Shown here piece after piece: positions 1 to 9,271 of a stretch of 64,000 nucleotides of DNA (the first letter of the stretch is position 1; each line of letters opens with the position of its first letter). The DNA is from Deltaproteobacteria bacterium (GTDB lineage Bacteria > Desulfobacterota > Syntrophia > Syntrophales > UBA2210), in NCBI GenBank assembly GCA_016935935.1, contig JAFGPZ010000038.1, positions 1 to 64,000 of the forward strand, written 5' to 3'. Position numbers and translations under genes: made by a program. The notes below the pieces were generated by a model. It was given only the letters and a program-made list of their open reading frames with translations. It was not told the origin of the DNA and searched no databases.

Positions 1-1950
1 ATGTCACAGTTCCCGTTACTTTTTTCAGAAATAAAGATCGGTAGCGTAACACTAAAGAACAGAATTGTTATGTCGGCCGTAGCTACCAATGGCACGACAG
101 ATGGTACTGCATCTGACAGAATAATCGACTACTTCGTTGAGCGTGCCAGAGGTCAAACGGGGTTGCTAATTACAGAAGCCATGTCTGTTCACGTACCACC
201 GGAAGGGAAATTTGCAAATTATCATCTCAACATATCGGAAGACCGCTTCATTCCCTCTATGAAACGTCTGACCTGTGCCGTCCACAAGCACGATGCAAAG
301 ATTGCCCTCCAATTAAGTCATCTTGGAAGGCAAATCCATACCGATTTCTGGGGAACACAGCCCGTGGCGCCCTCCTCCATCGCATGCCCCGTCTGCAGAA
401 ATGTTCCGAAAGAATTGACCGTCGATGAAATTGAATCTATTGTAGAGGCCTTTGTCAAAGCCGCCAGGCGAGCCCGTGAGGCCGGCTTCGACATGGTTGA
501 ACTCCACGGCTGCCACGGATATCTGATCAGCCAGTTTTTTTCTCTCCGTTCAAACAGGCGCACCGATCAATATGGAGGTGATGTCAAGGGACGATCTCGG
601 TTCTGTGTGAAGATTATTCAGGGCATCAAAGGGGATCTGGGGGCATCATTCCCAGTCACTGTGAGAATGAACGGACATGACTACATAGACGGGGGGTCTG
701 ACCTGGAGGAAATGAAGAAGATCGCTCCCATCCTCGAGGAAGCCGGTGCTGATGCAATTCACGTTGCGGCAGGAGTGTATGGTTCCTACAAGGCCACAGT
801 TGCACCCATGTATGAGAAGTCCGGATGTTTTGTCGAACTCGCAGAAGGGATCAAAGAAATCGTTTCGGTTCCTGTTATTACTGTAGGAAGGATTACCGAC
901 CCCTTTATGGCAGAGGATATTATACGTTCGAAGAAGGCTGATCTCGTTGCCATGGGGAGAGGCCTGGTTGCCGATCCGGAATTACCTCTTAAGGCAATTT
1001 CAGGGAAGTCAGATGATATATGCAAATGTACCGGTTGCAATCAGGGTTGTATCGACAGGATCAATAACAGTATGATGACAGACAAAACAGAAATTGTTAC
1101 GTGCCTGGTGAATCCACGTGTTCTCAGGGAAGCAGAAACCGAATTATTGCTAACCGATAATCCCAAAAATATTCTTGTACTTGGTGGTGGCCCCGCCGGC
1201 TTGGAAGCGGCATTGATTGCAGCAAAAAGGGGACATAATGTTAGCCTGTGGGAAAAGGAAGATGTTCTGGGCGGCCAGTTGTTACTGGCCGGCGCACCTC
1301 CGGGAAGAGGATCCTTTAAGGAATACATCTCCTTTATGGAAAGACAGGTGACAAAGGCCGGTGTGAATGTGGTCTTGAATAAATCGGCAACGATAGATGC
1401 GATCTCAGAAATTTTACCCGATGCCGTCATTTATGCGATGGGTGCCCTTCCCGTCATTCCCACCTTTTTAAAGGACGTGAACGACAACATAACAAAGGCA
1501 TGGGAAGTCTTGAAGGGTAATATTCCGCAAGGTGAAAAGATAGTCGTCCTGGGTGGCGGCGCTGTAGGCCTTGAAACGGCTCATTTACTTGCCAGTAAAG
1601 GCAAACGCGTGACTGTCCTTGAGGCAACGGGACGTCTGGGAAGAGATATGGGTGCGATTTCGTCGTTTTATCTGAGAAGAATACTGAAAGATGCGGATGT
1701 TAACATTCTGAGATTTGCGGAAGTCAAAGAGGTAGAGAACGGCGAAGTCCTGATTTTACGGGATGGGAAAGAAGAAAGACTCAAGGACATAGATGCCGTT
1801 ATTCTTGCTTTGGGAGCCAGGTCCAACGATTTACTTTCCGGCGAAATTGCCGGAATCGTACCGGAGATCCACGTTATAGGTGATGCCCTGAAACCTAGAA
1901 AAGCACTGGAGGCCATTGCTGAAGGATTTGAAGCAGGGAGAACTGTGTAG
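1..1950 (+). CDS. NADH:flavin oxidoreductase / enoate or 2,4-dienoyl-CoA reductase-like (FMN, 4Fe-4S, FAD)
   Basis: A 649-residue protein with the three-part build of the 2,4-dienoyl-CoA reductase/enoate reductase/trimethylamine dehydrogenase family. The N-terminal old-yellow-enzyme TIM barrel (about residues 1-340, FMN) is followed by a 4Fe-4S motif (CxxCNQGC at about 343-350 and a fourth Cys near 368). An FAD domain follows (VLGGGPAGLEAA near 390) with a nested NAD(P) Rossmann fold (VVLGGGAVGLETA near 517). Family members reduce activated C=C bonds of enoates or unsaturated acyl-CoAs with NAD(P)H in the cytoplasm. The ATG lies on base 1, so an upstream start cannot be excluded, but the N-terminus (PLLFSEIKIGSVTLKNR) is where the family normally begins. 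The substrate is not determinable; the acyl-CoA context favours an enoyl-type substrate. Confidence 0.9.
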   Translation: MSQFPLLFSEIKIGSVTLKNRIVMSAVATNGTTDGTASDRIIDYFVERARGQTGLLITEAMSVHVPPEGKFANYHLNISEDRFIPSMKRLTCAVHKHDAKIALQLSHLGRQIHTDFWGTQPVAPSSIACPVCRNVPKELTVDEIESIVEAFVKAARRAREAGFDMVELHGCHGYLISQFFSLRSNRRTDQYGGDVKGRSRFCVKIIQGIKGDLGASFPVTVRMNGHDYIDGGSDLEEMKKIAPILEEAGADAIHVAAGVYGSYKATVAPMYEKSGCFVELAEGIKEIVSVPVITVGRITDPFMAEDIIRSKKADLVAMGRGLVADPELPLKAISGKSDDICKCTGCNQGCIDRINNSMMTDKTEIVTCLVNPRVLREAETELLLTDNPKNILVLGGGPAGLEAALIAAKRGHNVSLWEKEDVLGGQLLLAGAPPGRGSFKEYISFMERQVTKAGVNVVLNKSATIDAISEILPDAVIYAMGALPVIPTFLKDVNDNITKAWEVLKGNIPQGEKIVVLGGGAVGLETAHLLASKGKRVTVLEATGRLGRDMGAISSFYLRRILKDADVNILRFAEVKEVENGEVLILRDGKEERLKDIDAVILALGARSNDLLSGEIAGIVPEIHVIGDALKPRKALEAIAEGFEAGRTV

Positions 1951-2007
1951 CTGGTATTTTTTTAAACTGGTAACAATTGAAGAAAAATGTAGAACTGTCT
2001 TTTGAAG

Positions 2008-2124
2008 TTCCCCGCAACTTGTTACGGGGAATCTCCGAACGCACTTATCCCATTTGTTGGGATAAGGAATGTGTTTGTTTCTTATTCGCTTGCTATCCAC
2101 GACGCATGCAGCGGGGAATAGCTC
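2008..2124. repeat. Intergenic palindromic repeat, copy 1 (most complete)
   Basis: Intergenic element between two convergent genes. It opens with a near-perfect hairpin at 2008-2031 (arms TTCCCCGCAAC and GTTACGGGGAA). A second inverted repeat CTTATCCC/GGGATAAG lies at 2044-2066, then an ATTCGCTTGCT segment, and a closing GCGGGGAAT block at 2111-2119. Related hairpins occur at 15125, 25790 and, degenerate and inverted, 24051. It looks like a REP/MITE-type interspersed element; its hairpins could also end transcription of the flanking genes. Confidence 0.7.
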
Positions 2125-2175
2125 TCTGTTCAGTTCAATGAAAGATTTCATAATGCAATATATCTCAACTCCATA

Positions 2176-3030
2176 CTATCCCGCATTATAATTGCTGTTT
2201 ATCCACTCTCCATCCTCTTTATAATCTGATGTTATTCGCTTGAGTATTTCCTTTTTTTGTAAAAATTCATTTTTAATCAACTGCAAATTTTCTTTGTGTT
2301 TCAGTGCTTCATCGTAACTCATGTACCAGCTTCCTGCCCCGGGCTTTATTTGAACCTTCAGCGTTTCTTCATTTGAGGAAATGGTACCCACATTATTACA
2401 TACAGTACACCTTATTCGATCATCTGGGAAAAACTGGAAGGTGTCATTAAAGCAGACAGGACACACATGATCTCTCTGCTTGACTTCGTATCCTCCATCA
2501 AAAAGTATCCTTCCTAAATGGGCCGCCATTTCCTTGTTTTTATTATTTAAAAGGACTTCGCCAGGCGACGAGCCGACGAACTGGGCATTTTCTTTAACAT
2601 CAAGACCCATAAAATGGGCTATAATAGACAATGCCATTTTTGTATATCCTTCCTTGCCTGCCATGCCTGCTACGGTGATCGTAATCCCTGGTTTTTCATA
2701 CATCTGATTGAGAAATGAGTAGAATTGCAATCCTCGGTCCACGAATAATTTTACACTGGCATTAGGCCCAAGTATATACGTTGGTGCCGCAATGATAACG
2801 GCATCGGCTTCAACCAGACTCTCTATGATCACTTTGAAATCATCATCGATGGGACAGGGATTGTCGAATATGCACCTGTAGCATGCACGACAAGGCTTAA
2901 TATCCAAATCATGCAAACGAATCATCTTTAAGGTATGATCCTCTTCAATATTTCGGCAGACTTCCTTGACTAAAATCTCGCAGTTGCCTAACTTCCTGGG
3001 TGATCCTATGATACCGAGAACCTTCTTCAT
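2176..3030 (-). CDS. Iron-sulfur flavoprotein (flavodoxin-fold NAD(P)H-dependent reductase) with C-terminal zinc ribbon
   Basis: 284 residues. The N-terminus (VLGIIGSPRKLGNCEIL) is the FMN phosphate loop of the NADPH-dependent FMN reductase/iron-sulfur flavoprotein family. It is followed by the compact cysteine motif CRACYRC...CP at residues 47-59, which in this family binds a 4Fe-4S cluster. Such proteins shuttle electrons between ferredoxin and small acceptors in anaerobes. Unusual is an added C-terminal segment (about 189-216) with two CxxC pairs (CPVC and CTVC) typical of a zinc ribbon or rubredoxin-like knuckle, then a charged tail. GGGGGT upstream of the ATG serves as ribosome binding site. 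It is transcribed towards the reductase gene at the window start, with a repeat between them. The physiological partner is unknown. Confidence 0.85.
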   Translation of the reverse strand: MKKVLGIIGSPRKLGNCEILVKEVCRNIEEDHTLKMIRLHDLDIKPCRACYRCIFDNPCPIDDDFKVIIESLVEADAVIIAAPTYILGPNASVKLFVDRGLQFYSFLNQMYEKPGITITVAGMAGKEGYTKMALSIIAHFMGLDVKENAQFVGSSPGEVLLNNKNKEMAAHLGRILFDGGYEVKQRDHVCPVCFNDTFQFFPDDRIRCTVCNNVGTISSNEETLKVQIKPGAGSWYMSYDEALKHKENLQLIKNEFLQKKEILKRITSDYKEDGEWINSNYNAG

Positions 3031-3696
3031 CGCAATACCCCCTACTGTTTGATTTTAAAAGCATAATCTTTATAATTCGGTTAAGAATTTACATTTAGAA
3101 TAATTATAAAAGCAGCATAAATCAGCACCACATCTTTTGCAAGCGCTTTAGAGAAATGATTTTGCCCCAAATGAAATAGCGCCAAAAGATAATAGCAAAA
3201 AGAGCAGTTTTTCAGATGCCACAAATTCCGGAAGCATTGAGCAACTCATCTATATCTTTGAAAAGTTGCAGACCAGGGCGACGGAGGCTTAGCTGAATGG
3301 TCACCCTTAACTTGGAACCCTTAATATCGCATAGCTTAATAATTTAAAGTACAAGGATTTCCATAGAGTATTTAATTATTTTATTGACACACAAGGCCGT
3401 TTTCCTTATACTCCCCCTCGAAAAAAAGGAAGGGCTTGCAAGATTAGTAGATTGTTGTATTCAAAAAGATACAGGCAACGTGTTGATTGAAATAGTTAAA
3501 AAAGTTACATTTAAACTGTTCGGCTGCAATTACCAAACAGTTTCATTAATAAAACAGTCAATCTCCAGACACGCCTTGCCAACCCGCACGATGCCATGTG
3601 TATAGAATACTGGACAAGTCTCTTCCAATTTTCAACTTTTCCTGACATTTCAAAAGTAATCATTTTTTTGTCTAATATTAAATAGAAACTACTTGA
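3031..3696. other. Gene-free stretch between divergent genes
   Basis: About 670 bases between the divergent flavoprotein and hydrolase genes. The only clear element is the promoter at 3384-3412; 285 bases of leader follow before the hydrolase ATG. I see no convincing small gene or RNA gene. Confidence 0.6.
3384..3412 (+). promoter_or_regulatory. Sigma-70-type promoter P1 (paired with 21975)
   Basis: TTGACA at 3384-3389, 17-base spacer, TATACT at 3407-3412. The first spacer bases (CACAAGGCC) and a downstream A-run plus GGGCTT are shared with the promoter at 21975-22003. Likely drives the hydrolase-ferredoxin-aldehyde oxidoreductase genes. Confidence 0.75.
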
Positions 3697-4413
3697 ATGA
3701 AGATCGAACATTTTACCGCATTGAGTGAGGGTTTTGAGATAGAAGGAGTTATTCACATGCCGTTGGTTAAAGAGGCCCCGTGTGTGATCTGTTCCCACGG
3801 TCTTTTCAGCAGCAAGGAAAGCCCCAAGTTGATCGCAATTACAGAATATCTTGCCGGTGAAGGGTTCGTTGCCATTCGCTACGATCACCGGGGGTGCAAT
3901 GAAAGCCAGGGCAAAATTGAAGACACAACCGTCAGCGGCCGCATTAACGACCTGGAGGCTGTACTTCAAGTTGCAAGACGGCACCCAAGCGTAAAGGGTA
4001 AGATAGGATTAATGGGAAGCAGTATGGGAGGGTATATCTCACTTTTTACAGCTGCCCGAGATCCTGGCATAAAATCTCTTGTAGTCTGGGCAACACCATT
4101 TCAGTTGCGCGGCAAGAAAAAGGATTTTAAAGAAGAGGGATACCCCCTTCTGAAAGACGGTTTTTACGAAGACCTGGCCCGCTATAAACTGATGGATGTC
4201 ATCGGGGGAATAAGACATTGTCTGGTGTTGCACGGAGAAAACGATGAATTGGTTCCACTCTGGCATGCAAAAAGAAATCATGAAAACCTTGTAGAACCGA
4301 AAGGACTTGAAATATTTTCAAAGGGTGATCATCGCTTCAGCGATGAAAATCACAGAACCAGGGCCATTGAACTGAGTGCCCGATGGTTTAAAAAATATTT
4401 GATGAACGGATGA
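3697..4413 (+). CDS. Alpha/beta hydrolase (serine esterase/thioesterase-like)
   Basis: 238 residues, the usual size of a minimal alpha/beta hydrolase. Visible are the oxyanion segment CSHGLFSSKES near residue 33, the nucleophile elbow GSSMGG with Ser109, the acid loop HGENDELVP, and the C-terminal His in KGDHRFSDE. It resembles the YqkD/2-hydroxymuconate-hydrolase-like group and bacterial acyl esterases. No signal peptide, so cytoplasmic. It is the first gene behind promoter P1, 50 bases ahead of the ferredoxin/aldehyde oxidoreductase pair, so it could release the acid or acyl group handled by that enzyme, but this is inference from position. No strong Shine-Dalgarno precedes the ATG. Confidence 0.8.
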   Translation: MKIEHFTALSEGFEIEGVIHMPLVKEAPCVICSHGLFSSKESPKLIAITEYLAGEGFVAIRYDHRGCNESQGKIEDTTVSGRINDLEAVLQVARRHPSVKGKIGLMGSSMGGYISLFTAARDPGIKSLVVWATPFQLRGKKKDFKEEGYPLLKDGFYEDLARYKLMDVIGGIRHCLVLHGENDELVPLWHAKRNHENLVEPKGLEIFSKGDHRFSDENHRTRAIELSARWFKKYLMNG

Positions 4414-4463
4414 TGGCGTAATCTCAATAAATTGTGTTCGTCAGGCATGATGGAGAATGATAG

Positions 4464-4946
4464 ATGAAAAAATTTATTTTAGTCGATCCTGAGAAATGCA
4501 TTGGTTGTCGAACATGCGCACTGGCGTGTTCTTTTGAACATGAAGACGAGTTCAATCTCACACTTTCCAGGATTAATCCGCTCTGGCTACAGGAGATTGG
4601 CGTGTTCTTCCCCTTTACCTGTCAACAGTGCGAAGAACCTCTCTGTGCGGAGGCCTGTCCTCGTAATGCGATTACCAAAGACACTGAAACCGGAGCTATA
4701 ATTGTTGATGAGGCACTCTGTATAGGCTGTCGTTCCTGTTTTTATGCCTGCCCTTTTGGCATTCCGGTGATTAATACCCGGAAGGGATACATGATAAAAT
4801 GTAACCTTTGCGGAGGTTCTCCTCAGTGTGTACAGCATTGCCCACGTGAGGCTCTGAGCCTGGTCGAAACCGACGACGCTGCCCAGGAGAAGCGACGCGA
4901 AGCGGTAAGGAAAATACATGTATTAATCGAAAAAGCGGTAACATAG
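4464..4946 (+). CDS. Polyferredoxin subunit (four 4Fe-4S clusters), partner of the aldehyde oxidoreductase
   Basis: 160 residues with four cysteine groups: CIGCRTC near residue 12, CQQCEEPLC, CIGCRSC and CNLCGG. This is the HycB/NrfC/DmsB-like arrangement expected to bind four 4Fe-4S clusters. It is cytoplasmic, with no Tat or Sec signal. Its stop lies 26 bases before the aldehyde oxidoreductase start, the usual order for AOR gene pairs in which the small Fe-S subunit carries electrons to or from the tungsten enzyme. Directly upstream is the alpha/beta hydrolase. A similar ferredoxin sits at 8312-8776 with an FAD oxidoreductase, which suggests the two halves may form one electron chain. Confidence 0.9.
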   Translation: MKKFILVDPEKCIGCRTCALACSFEHEDEFNLTLSRINPLWLQEIGVFFPFTCQQCEEPLCAEACPRNAITKDTETGAIIVDEALCIGCRSCFYACPFGIPVINTRKGYMIKCNLCGGSPQCVQHCPREALSLVETDDAAQEKRREAVRKIHVLIEKAVT

Positions 4947-4972
4947 CGATCTTTTTCTGAATGGAGAAATGT

Positions 4973-6913
4973 ATGTTTGGATATGCGGGAAAAATACTGA
5001 CGATTGATCTTTCCTCGGGAGAAATTCAGGAGAGTTCCCTTGATGAAAAACTGGCAAGGAAATATCTGGGGGGGCTGGGGATTAATACCAAATTACTTTT
5101 TGATAATACAAAACCCAATATCGATCCTTTAGGCCCGGATAACGTTCTAATATTCGGAACGGGGCCTCTGGTTGGGACCTTTATGCCGACAGCGAGCAAA
5201 ACAGATGTATCTGCGAAATCCCCGATTACCGGTCTATTTGGAGCCACCAGCAGCGGCTATCAATTCGGCAGTGAATTGAAATATGCGGGCTATGATCACA
5301 TTATCATCAAGGGGAGGGCTAATCGCCCGGTGTATCTGGCGATTCGAAATGATTCTGTGGAAATACGTGATGCAGATCACCTCTGGGGTAAGGACGTATG
5401 GGACACCATAGATCAACTGGAAAAAGAATGGAACAGCGAAGACATTAAGGTTGCTGCTATCGGTCCCGGCGGTGAAAATCTCATCCGTTTTTCCGCTATT
5501 CAAAATGGCAAATATGATGCATGGGCCAGAACGGGTATGGGGGCTGTGATGGGCTCAAAACGCCTGAAGGCAATTGTGGTCAGAGGCAAAGGCGGCATCA
5601 AAGTGGCAAAAAAGGAGCCCTTTAGGCAACTGGCATTGGAATTGCGGCAGGAGATCATGAATTCCCCCTTTTTCCAGGCAGTCAGTAAATATGGATCAAT
5701 GGCTGCAACAGGGCCCTATGGTAAGTTTGGTGCACTTCCAGTTAAAAATTTTCAAAGCGGAGTTATCGAAGACTGGTTTGAAACCCGGGGGTACAAAGTA
5801 ACGGAGCTTTACAGTAACCGGATGATGGCCTGCCCCTCATGTCCCATTGCATGTGCTCACTGGGCGGTAATAAAGAAGGGTCCTTATGCAGGTCTTGAGA
5901 TGAAGGGGATAGAGGTCACCCCGATGTTTGAAATCGGGGCAAAGCTCTTCGTACACGACATGGACGGGGTTTTAAAATGTGTAGAGGTCTTTCATCGCTT
6001 CGGCGTTGATGTGGTTTCAGGTTGTGGGACCATCGCCATGTTAATGGAGCTTTATCAGCGGAAACTTATTGATGAAGAAAAAATCGGTTTTCCCATTCCG
6101 TGGGGTGATGTTGAGACAATCTGCAAGTTAGTAGAGATGATTGCCAAACGCGAGGGTATCGGAGATATGCTGGCCGAAGGATCCAAGCGGGCCAACATGG
6201 AATTAACCGGAAATGACAATTATGCCATTACCGTCAAAGGGTTGGAGATCCCCACCTTTGATCCCAGGAGTCGCTGGTCGGTTTGGACCTTTGGTTTTTT
6301 AACCAGCACTCGAGGCGGAGACAACCTCCGTAACAGAAGTCCCGTGGAAAATTTGAGATTTCCGTCCCTGCCGGATGATTACCGCAAAGAAGCCTTTGAA
6401 TTTCCGGAGGCATTCTACAAAAAAATTGACATGCCTGAAGATGTAAAAAAAAGGATTATAGATCCGGATCTGAAAACGGCCGATATTCTCCTTATGGAAA
6501 AGTGGTCCGAGGATTTGATTACCGTGTTCAACTCCATCGGTATATGTACTCGTCCGCCCTCATTGCAGACATTGGGGCCCACCAGGGTTGCAAAGATGTT
6601 TCAGACATGTGTGGGATGGGATATGGATGCGGAAGAAGTCATAAAGGCAGGAGAACGGATCTGGAATCTCCAACGCATATATAATCTCAGGGAAGGTGAG
6701 AGAAGAAAAGATACCGTTTTTCCCAGGCGTTTTTATAGTGAAAAGCTTCCCGACGGTCCAGCCAAGGGAATGGTGATTGACAAAGAATCTGTGGATCGAA
6801 TGCTCGATGACTATTACGAGGCAAGGGGATGGGACCGAAAGGAGGGGATACCCTTAAAAGAAAAAATTGTTGAGCTGGGTCTGGAAAAGGAGTGGGAAAG
6901 GGTTTCTTTATAG
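4973..6913 (+). CDS. aor: Aldehyde:ferredoxin oxidoreductase, tungstopterin-type
   Basis: 646 residues, within the normal AOR range of about 600-650. The start is set at the second ATG because GGAG lies six bases before it and the protein then begins MFGYAGKILTIDLS, the standard AOR N-terminus. The cluster-binding cysteines are present: CPSCPIAC near residue 287 and the distant Cys in GICTRPP near 524. AORs interconvert aldehydes and carboxylic acids with ferredoxin using a bis-tungstopterin; in anaerobic degraders they oxidise aldehydes or reduce acids such as benzoate. The gene follows its ferredoxin subunit and converges with the FAD oxidoreductase at 6991. The substrate is not readable from sequence. 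Confidence 0.93.
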   Translation: MFGYAGKILTIDLSSGEIQESSLDEKLARKYLGGLGINTKLLFDNTKPNIDPLGPDNVLIFGTGPLVGTFMPTASKTDVSAKSPITGLFGATSSGYQFGSELKYAGYDHIIIKGRANRPVYLAIRNDSVEIRDADHLWGKDVWDTIDQLEKEWNSEDIKVAAIGPGGENLIRFSAIQNGKYDAWARTGMGAVMGSKRLKAIVVRGKGGIKVAKKEPFRQLALELRQEIMNSPFFQAVSKYGSMAATGPYGKFGALPVKNFQSGVIEDWFETRGYKVTELYSNRMMACPSCPIACAHWAVIKKGPYAGLEMKGIEVTPMFEIGAKLFVHDMDGVLKCVEVFHRFGVDVVSGCGTIAMLMELYQRKLIDEEKIGFPIPWGDVETICKLVEMIAKREGIGDMLAEGSKRANMELTGNDNYAITVKGLEIPTFDPRSRWSVWTFGFLTSTRGGDNLRNRSPVENLRFPSLPDDYRKEAFEFPEAFYKKIDMPEDVKKRIIDPDLKTADILLMEKWSEDLITVFNSIGICTRPPSLQTLGPTRVAKMFQTCVGWDMDAEEVIKAGERIWNLQRIYNLREGERRKDTVFPRRFYSEKLPDGPAKGMVIDKESVDRMLDDYYEARGWDRKEGIPLKEKIVELGLEKEWERVSL

Positions 6914-6990
6914 ATCTTGAAGCAGATTATCAGCCAATGATTTCTATTGGCGGACTTTTTTCTTTTGATTTTTCTTAAGAGAATCAAAGG

Positions 6991-8250
6991 TTATGCTAGA
7001 TGCTTCAAAAGTTGCCTTTCAATTCCCTGTAATGCCCATATGTCGAGCCAGCCTGATGTTCGAGGGCCTTTCAAAGCAGCTTCCCGAAGATCCTGGCCAC
7101 GCAGAATGCTGCCGAATAGTCCTCCCACCCTTTCAGTTCGTCCCATTGCCTGAACGCCCGCGAGCCGATTTCCTTGAAGAACCAACCATATGGATCCCCA
7201 CCATTTCCTGCTGTGAAAAACATCAACCTCTTCTTCAGAAAATTCAGACGCGAGGCATCCTGCCGACGCAGCTGCATTACCAAAAAAACTGACAGTGGTG
7301 ATGTTGAAGCTTCCTGAGTACCGCTTGTCTGCGCCTGCCGCATTTGCACCGGCTGTCCGGCCTTGAAGGCGGGCATTATTCCAGAGCATGTAAAGCTTGC
7401 TTTTCCCTGTCACCAGATCTTTTGATTCCACGCAGTCACCGCAGGCCCATATTCCGGGGATGCTCGTTTCCATGCGGTCGTTTACACTAATGCCCCCCGA
7501 AGCTCCGAAGACAAGCCCGGCTTTTTTAGCCAGTTGGACTTCAGGAGCCATTCCAACAACCATTACAACGATATCCGCAGGGATTTCGCGCTTATTCGTT
7601 ATAACGACTTTAACGCGTTTGTTACCGGAAATCTCTAGAACTTTTTCATTAGGAAAGATGTTTATTCCTTCTTTCATCAGGCAATTCGTTAGTGCTTCCG
7701 TCAAAGGCACATCGAAAATTCGCGGAAGGATTCGGTCCAGAAGTTCCACGATAGAGACCGACCATCCAAGGTGTTGGAAGGCTACAGCCACTTCAATACC
7801 CACGGGACCCGATCCCACAACAACTGCGGATTTACCCTTAGCCGTCTTCATTTTTTCAGCATCGTCCAGCGTTTTAAGGGTCACCACCCCGTCTTTTTCA
7901 ACTCCGGGAATCGGCGGGATAAAGGATTTGCTTCCGGTTGCAAGAATCAATCGATCATAAGAAAGATTGCTCTCCTCGAAAAAAAGCATTTGTTCTTCGG
8001 CAGACCAATCCACAACGCGTCTTGACAGCATCAGTTCGATTCCTGCATCTTCGTAATCCTGCGCTTTTCTGAGTAAAACGCTATCCTTTGGAATTTCACC
8101 GGAGACATAATCGGCGAGGACGCAAGCACTGTAGAGCGCATGCGGCTCTCTTCCGATGAGCACAATACGTGCATTTGGATTTGTCTTCTTAGCGGCAAAA
8201 GCCGCTTCATCTCCGGCAATACCCGTTCCCAATATTGCAATTGTTTCCAT
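6991..8250 (-). CDS. FAD/NAD(P)-dependent oxidoreductase of the NADH oxidase/CoA-disulfide reductase group
   Basis: 419 residues. It has an FAD dinucleotide fold at the start (ILGTGIAGDEAA), a central NAD(P) fold (VVVGSGPVGIEVA) and the FAD-closing GIWACGDC motif. A cysteine falls at exactly residue 43 (YSACVLADY), where Nox/CoA-disulfide-reductase enzymes keep their redox-active Cys, although the usual CGLPYY surroundings are absent. It is transcribed with the ferredoxin gene 62 bases upstream and converges with the AOR gene. The likely role is NAD(P)H:ferredoxin or ferredoxin:NAD(P) electron transfer for the aldehyde oxidoreductase or the acyl-CoA reductions downstream; this role is inferred from position. 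Confidence 0.85.
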   Translation of the reverse strand: METIAILGTGIAGDEAAFAAKKTNPNARIVLIGREPHALYSACVLADYVSGEIPKDSVLLRKAQDYEDAGIELMLSRRVVDWSAEEQMLFFEESNLSYDRLILATGSKSFIPPIPGVEKDGVVTLKTLDDAEKMKTAKGKSAVVVGSGPVGIEVAVAFQHLGWSVSIVELLDRILPRIFDVPLTEALTNCLMKEGINIFPNEKVLEISGNKRVKVVITNKREIPADIVVMVVGMAPEVQLAKKAGLVFGASGGISVNDRMETSIPGIWACGDCVESKDLVTGKSKLYMLWNNARLQGRTAGANAAGADKRYSGSFNITTVSFFGNAAASAGCLASEFSEEEVDVFHSRKWWGSIWLVLQGNRLAGVQAMGRTERVGGLFGSILRGQDLREAALKGPRTSGWLDIWALQGIERQLLKHLA

Positions 8251-8311
8251 TATCTAAAATTGCCTCTTAAAAATGATGCATTTGTAAAAAGTCAGAGTCT
8301 TAAAAAAACCT

Positions 8312-8776
8312 CTAAATACCACAAGAAATCTTCATTGCTGAGGAATATCTTTTCTTACTTTCTGCCACATCACAATCCACAAACTGAATTGCCTTAGGTT
8401 CGCATACTTTTACACAGGCCGGATCGCCGTCACATAAATCGCATCGCATCACTCTATTTGTCATTGGATGAAACCTTATCGCACCGTGAGGGCAGGCAGA
8501 CACGCAGGACCGGCATTTTACGCAACGATCTGCGTCCGCAACAACCCGTCCCAGGGTTTCATCCCTATAGATGGCATTTACAGGGCAAACCGTTTCGCAA
8601 AGGGGGTTTTCACATTGATGGCAGACCAGGGGTAGGTAAGTTTCGTTATCCCATTCGTAGATGCGTATGCGCGATAGGGAAGCGTGGCTTAACCCCTCTT
8701 TTATGGCAGAGCATTCGAGTTCACATTTTCCACATCCATCGCATTTTTCAGCATCGATCATCAGTATTTTGATCAT
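8312..8776 (-). CDS. Polyferredoxin (four 4Fe-4S clusters)
   Basis: 154 residues starting MIKILMIDAEKC; the ATG at 8776 is preceded by AAGGTGAT. Four cysteine groups are visible (CDGCGKC, CHQCENPLC, CVKCRSC, CDLCDG), the same layout as the ferredoxin at 4464 but clearly a separate paralogue. It is the first gene of a two-gene - strand operon with the FAD oxidoreductase. A candidate promoter lies just upstream on the - strand, with TTGACA at 8850-8845 and a weak TAGGGT after 16 bases. It probably carries electrons between the FAD enzyme and a tungsten or iron-sulfur oxidoreductase. Confidence 0.88.
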   Translation of the reverse strand: MIKILMIDAEKCDGCGKCELECSAIKEGLSHASLSRIRIYEWDNETYLPLVCHQCENPLCETVCPVNAIYRDETLGRVVADADRCVKCRSCVSACPHGAIRFHPMTNRVMRCDLCDGDPACVKVCEPKAIQFVDCDVAESKKRYSSAMKISCGI

Positions 8777-8892
8777 TATAATCACCTTAACTGAGTTCTC
8801 CTAGTTCAAGCGCAATTTACCCTATCAGCACCCACCTGCCTGTCAATTGTTTCAAGTATATGAAGGCTATCTAAAATACGGGGAATGTCCCT

Positions 8893-9048
8893 CTATTTGC
8901 CCTGTGGTTCAGGCTCCTTTACTTTAAACTTGTGTCTATTAGCATTCAGTATTCTATCTTCAAATCCTGGTGAAGAAGCATCTTGAGATGAGTCATTCGA
9001 TGCCCCGAAACCTAAAATAACTTTCAATTTATCCCAAAATTCGCCCAT
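8893..9048 (-). CDS. Small hypothetical protein (51 residues)
   Basis: A complete small reading frame too short for ordinary gene finders. ATG at 9048 is preceded on the - strand by AAAAAGGGGG with good spacing, and the frame ends in TAG. The product begins MGEFWDKLKVILGFG, has a short amphipathic N-terminus, a Ser-rich middle and a charged C-terminus (NRHKFKVKEPEPQGK). No domain is recognised. The strong ribosome binding site and protein-like composition argue that it is real; it lies alone between the ferredoxin operon and the decayed gene. Confidence 0.5.
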   Translation of the reverse strand: MGEFWDKLKVILGFGASNDSSQDASSPGFEDRILNANRHKFKVKEPEPQGK

Positions 9049-9271
9049 AATTACCCCCTTTTTCAGAAAAATGCATTTGTTTTAACCCTATCCCCTAATA
9101 TTCAAACAATTCGGTATCGAATTGGTTTGATATAAGAACCTTTAAATAGAAGAAACAAATGAAGCATCTGTTTGTTTGCAGCAAGATGTAGGATAAATAT
9201 ATAATGTAATTCCTTCACAAGGACTTCTGATTTTTATTAGCCTCCTTACGACTGTCCGAACATAATTGCTT

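Noticed and set aside
1041..1430. 129-codon antisense frame in the first gene
   Set aside because: Fully inside a well-supported gene on the other strand, with no ribosome site or recognisable domain; similar shadow frames occur under most genes here.
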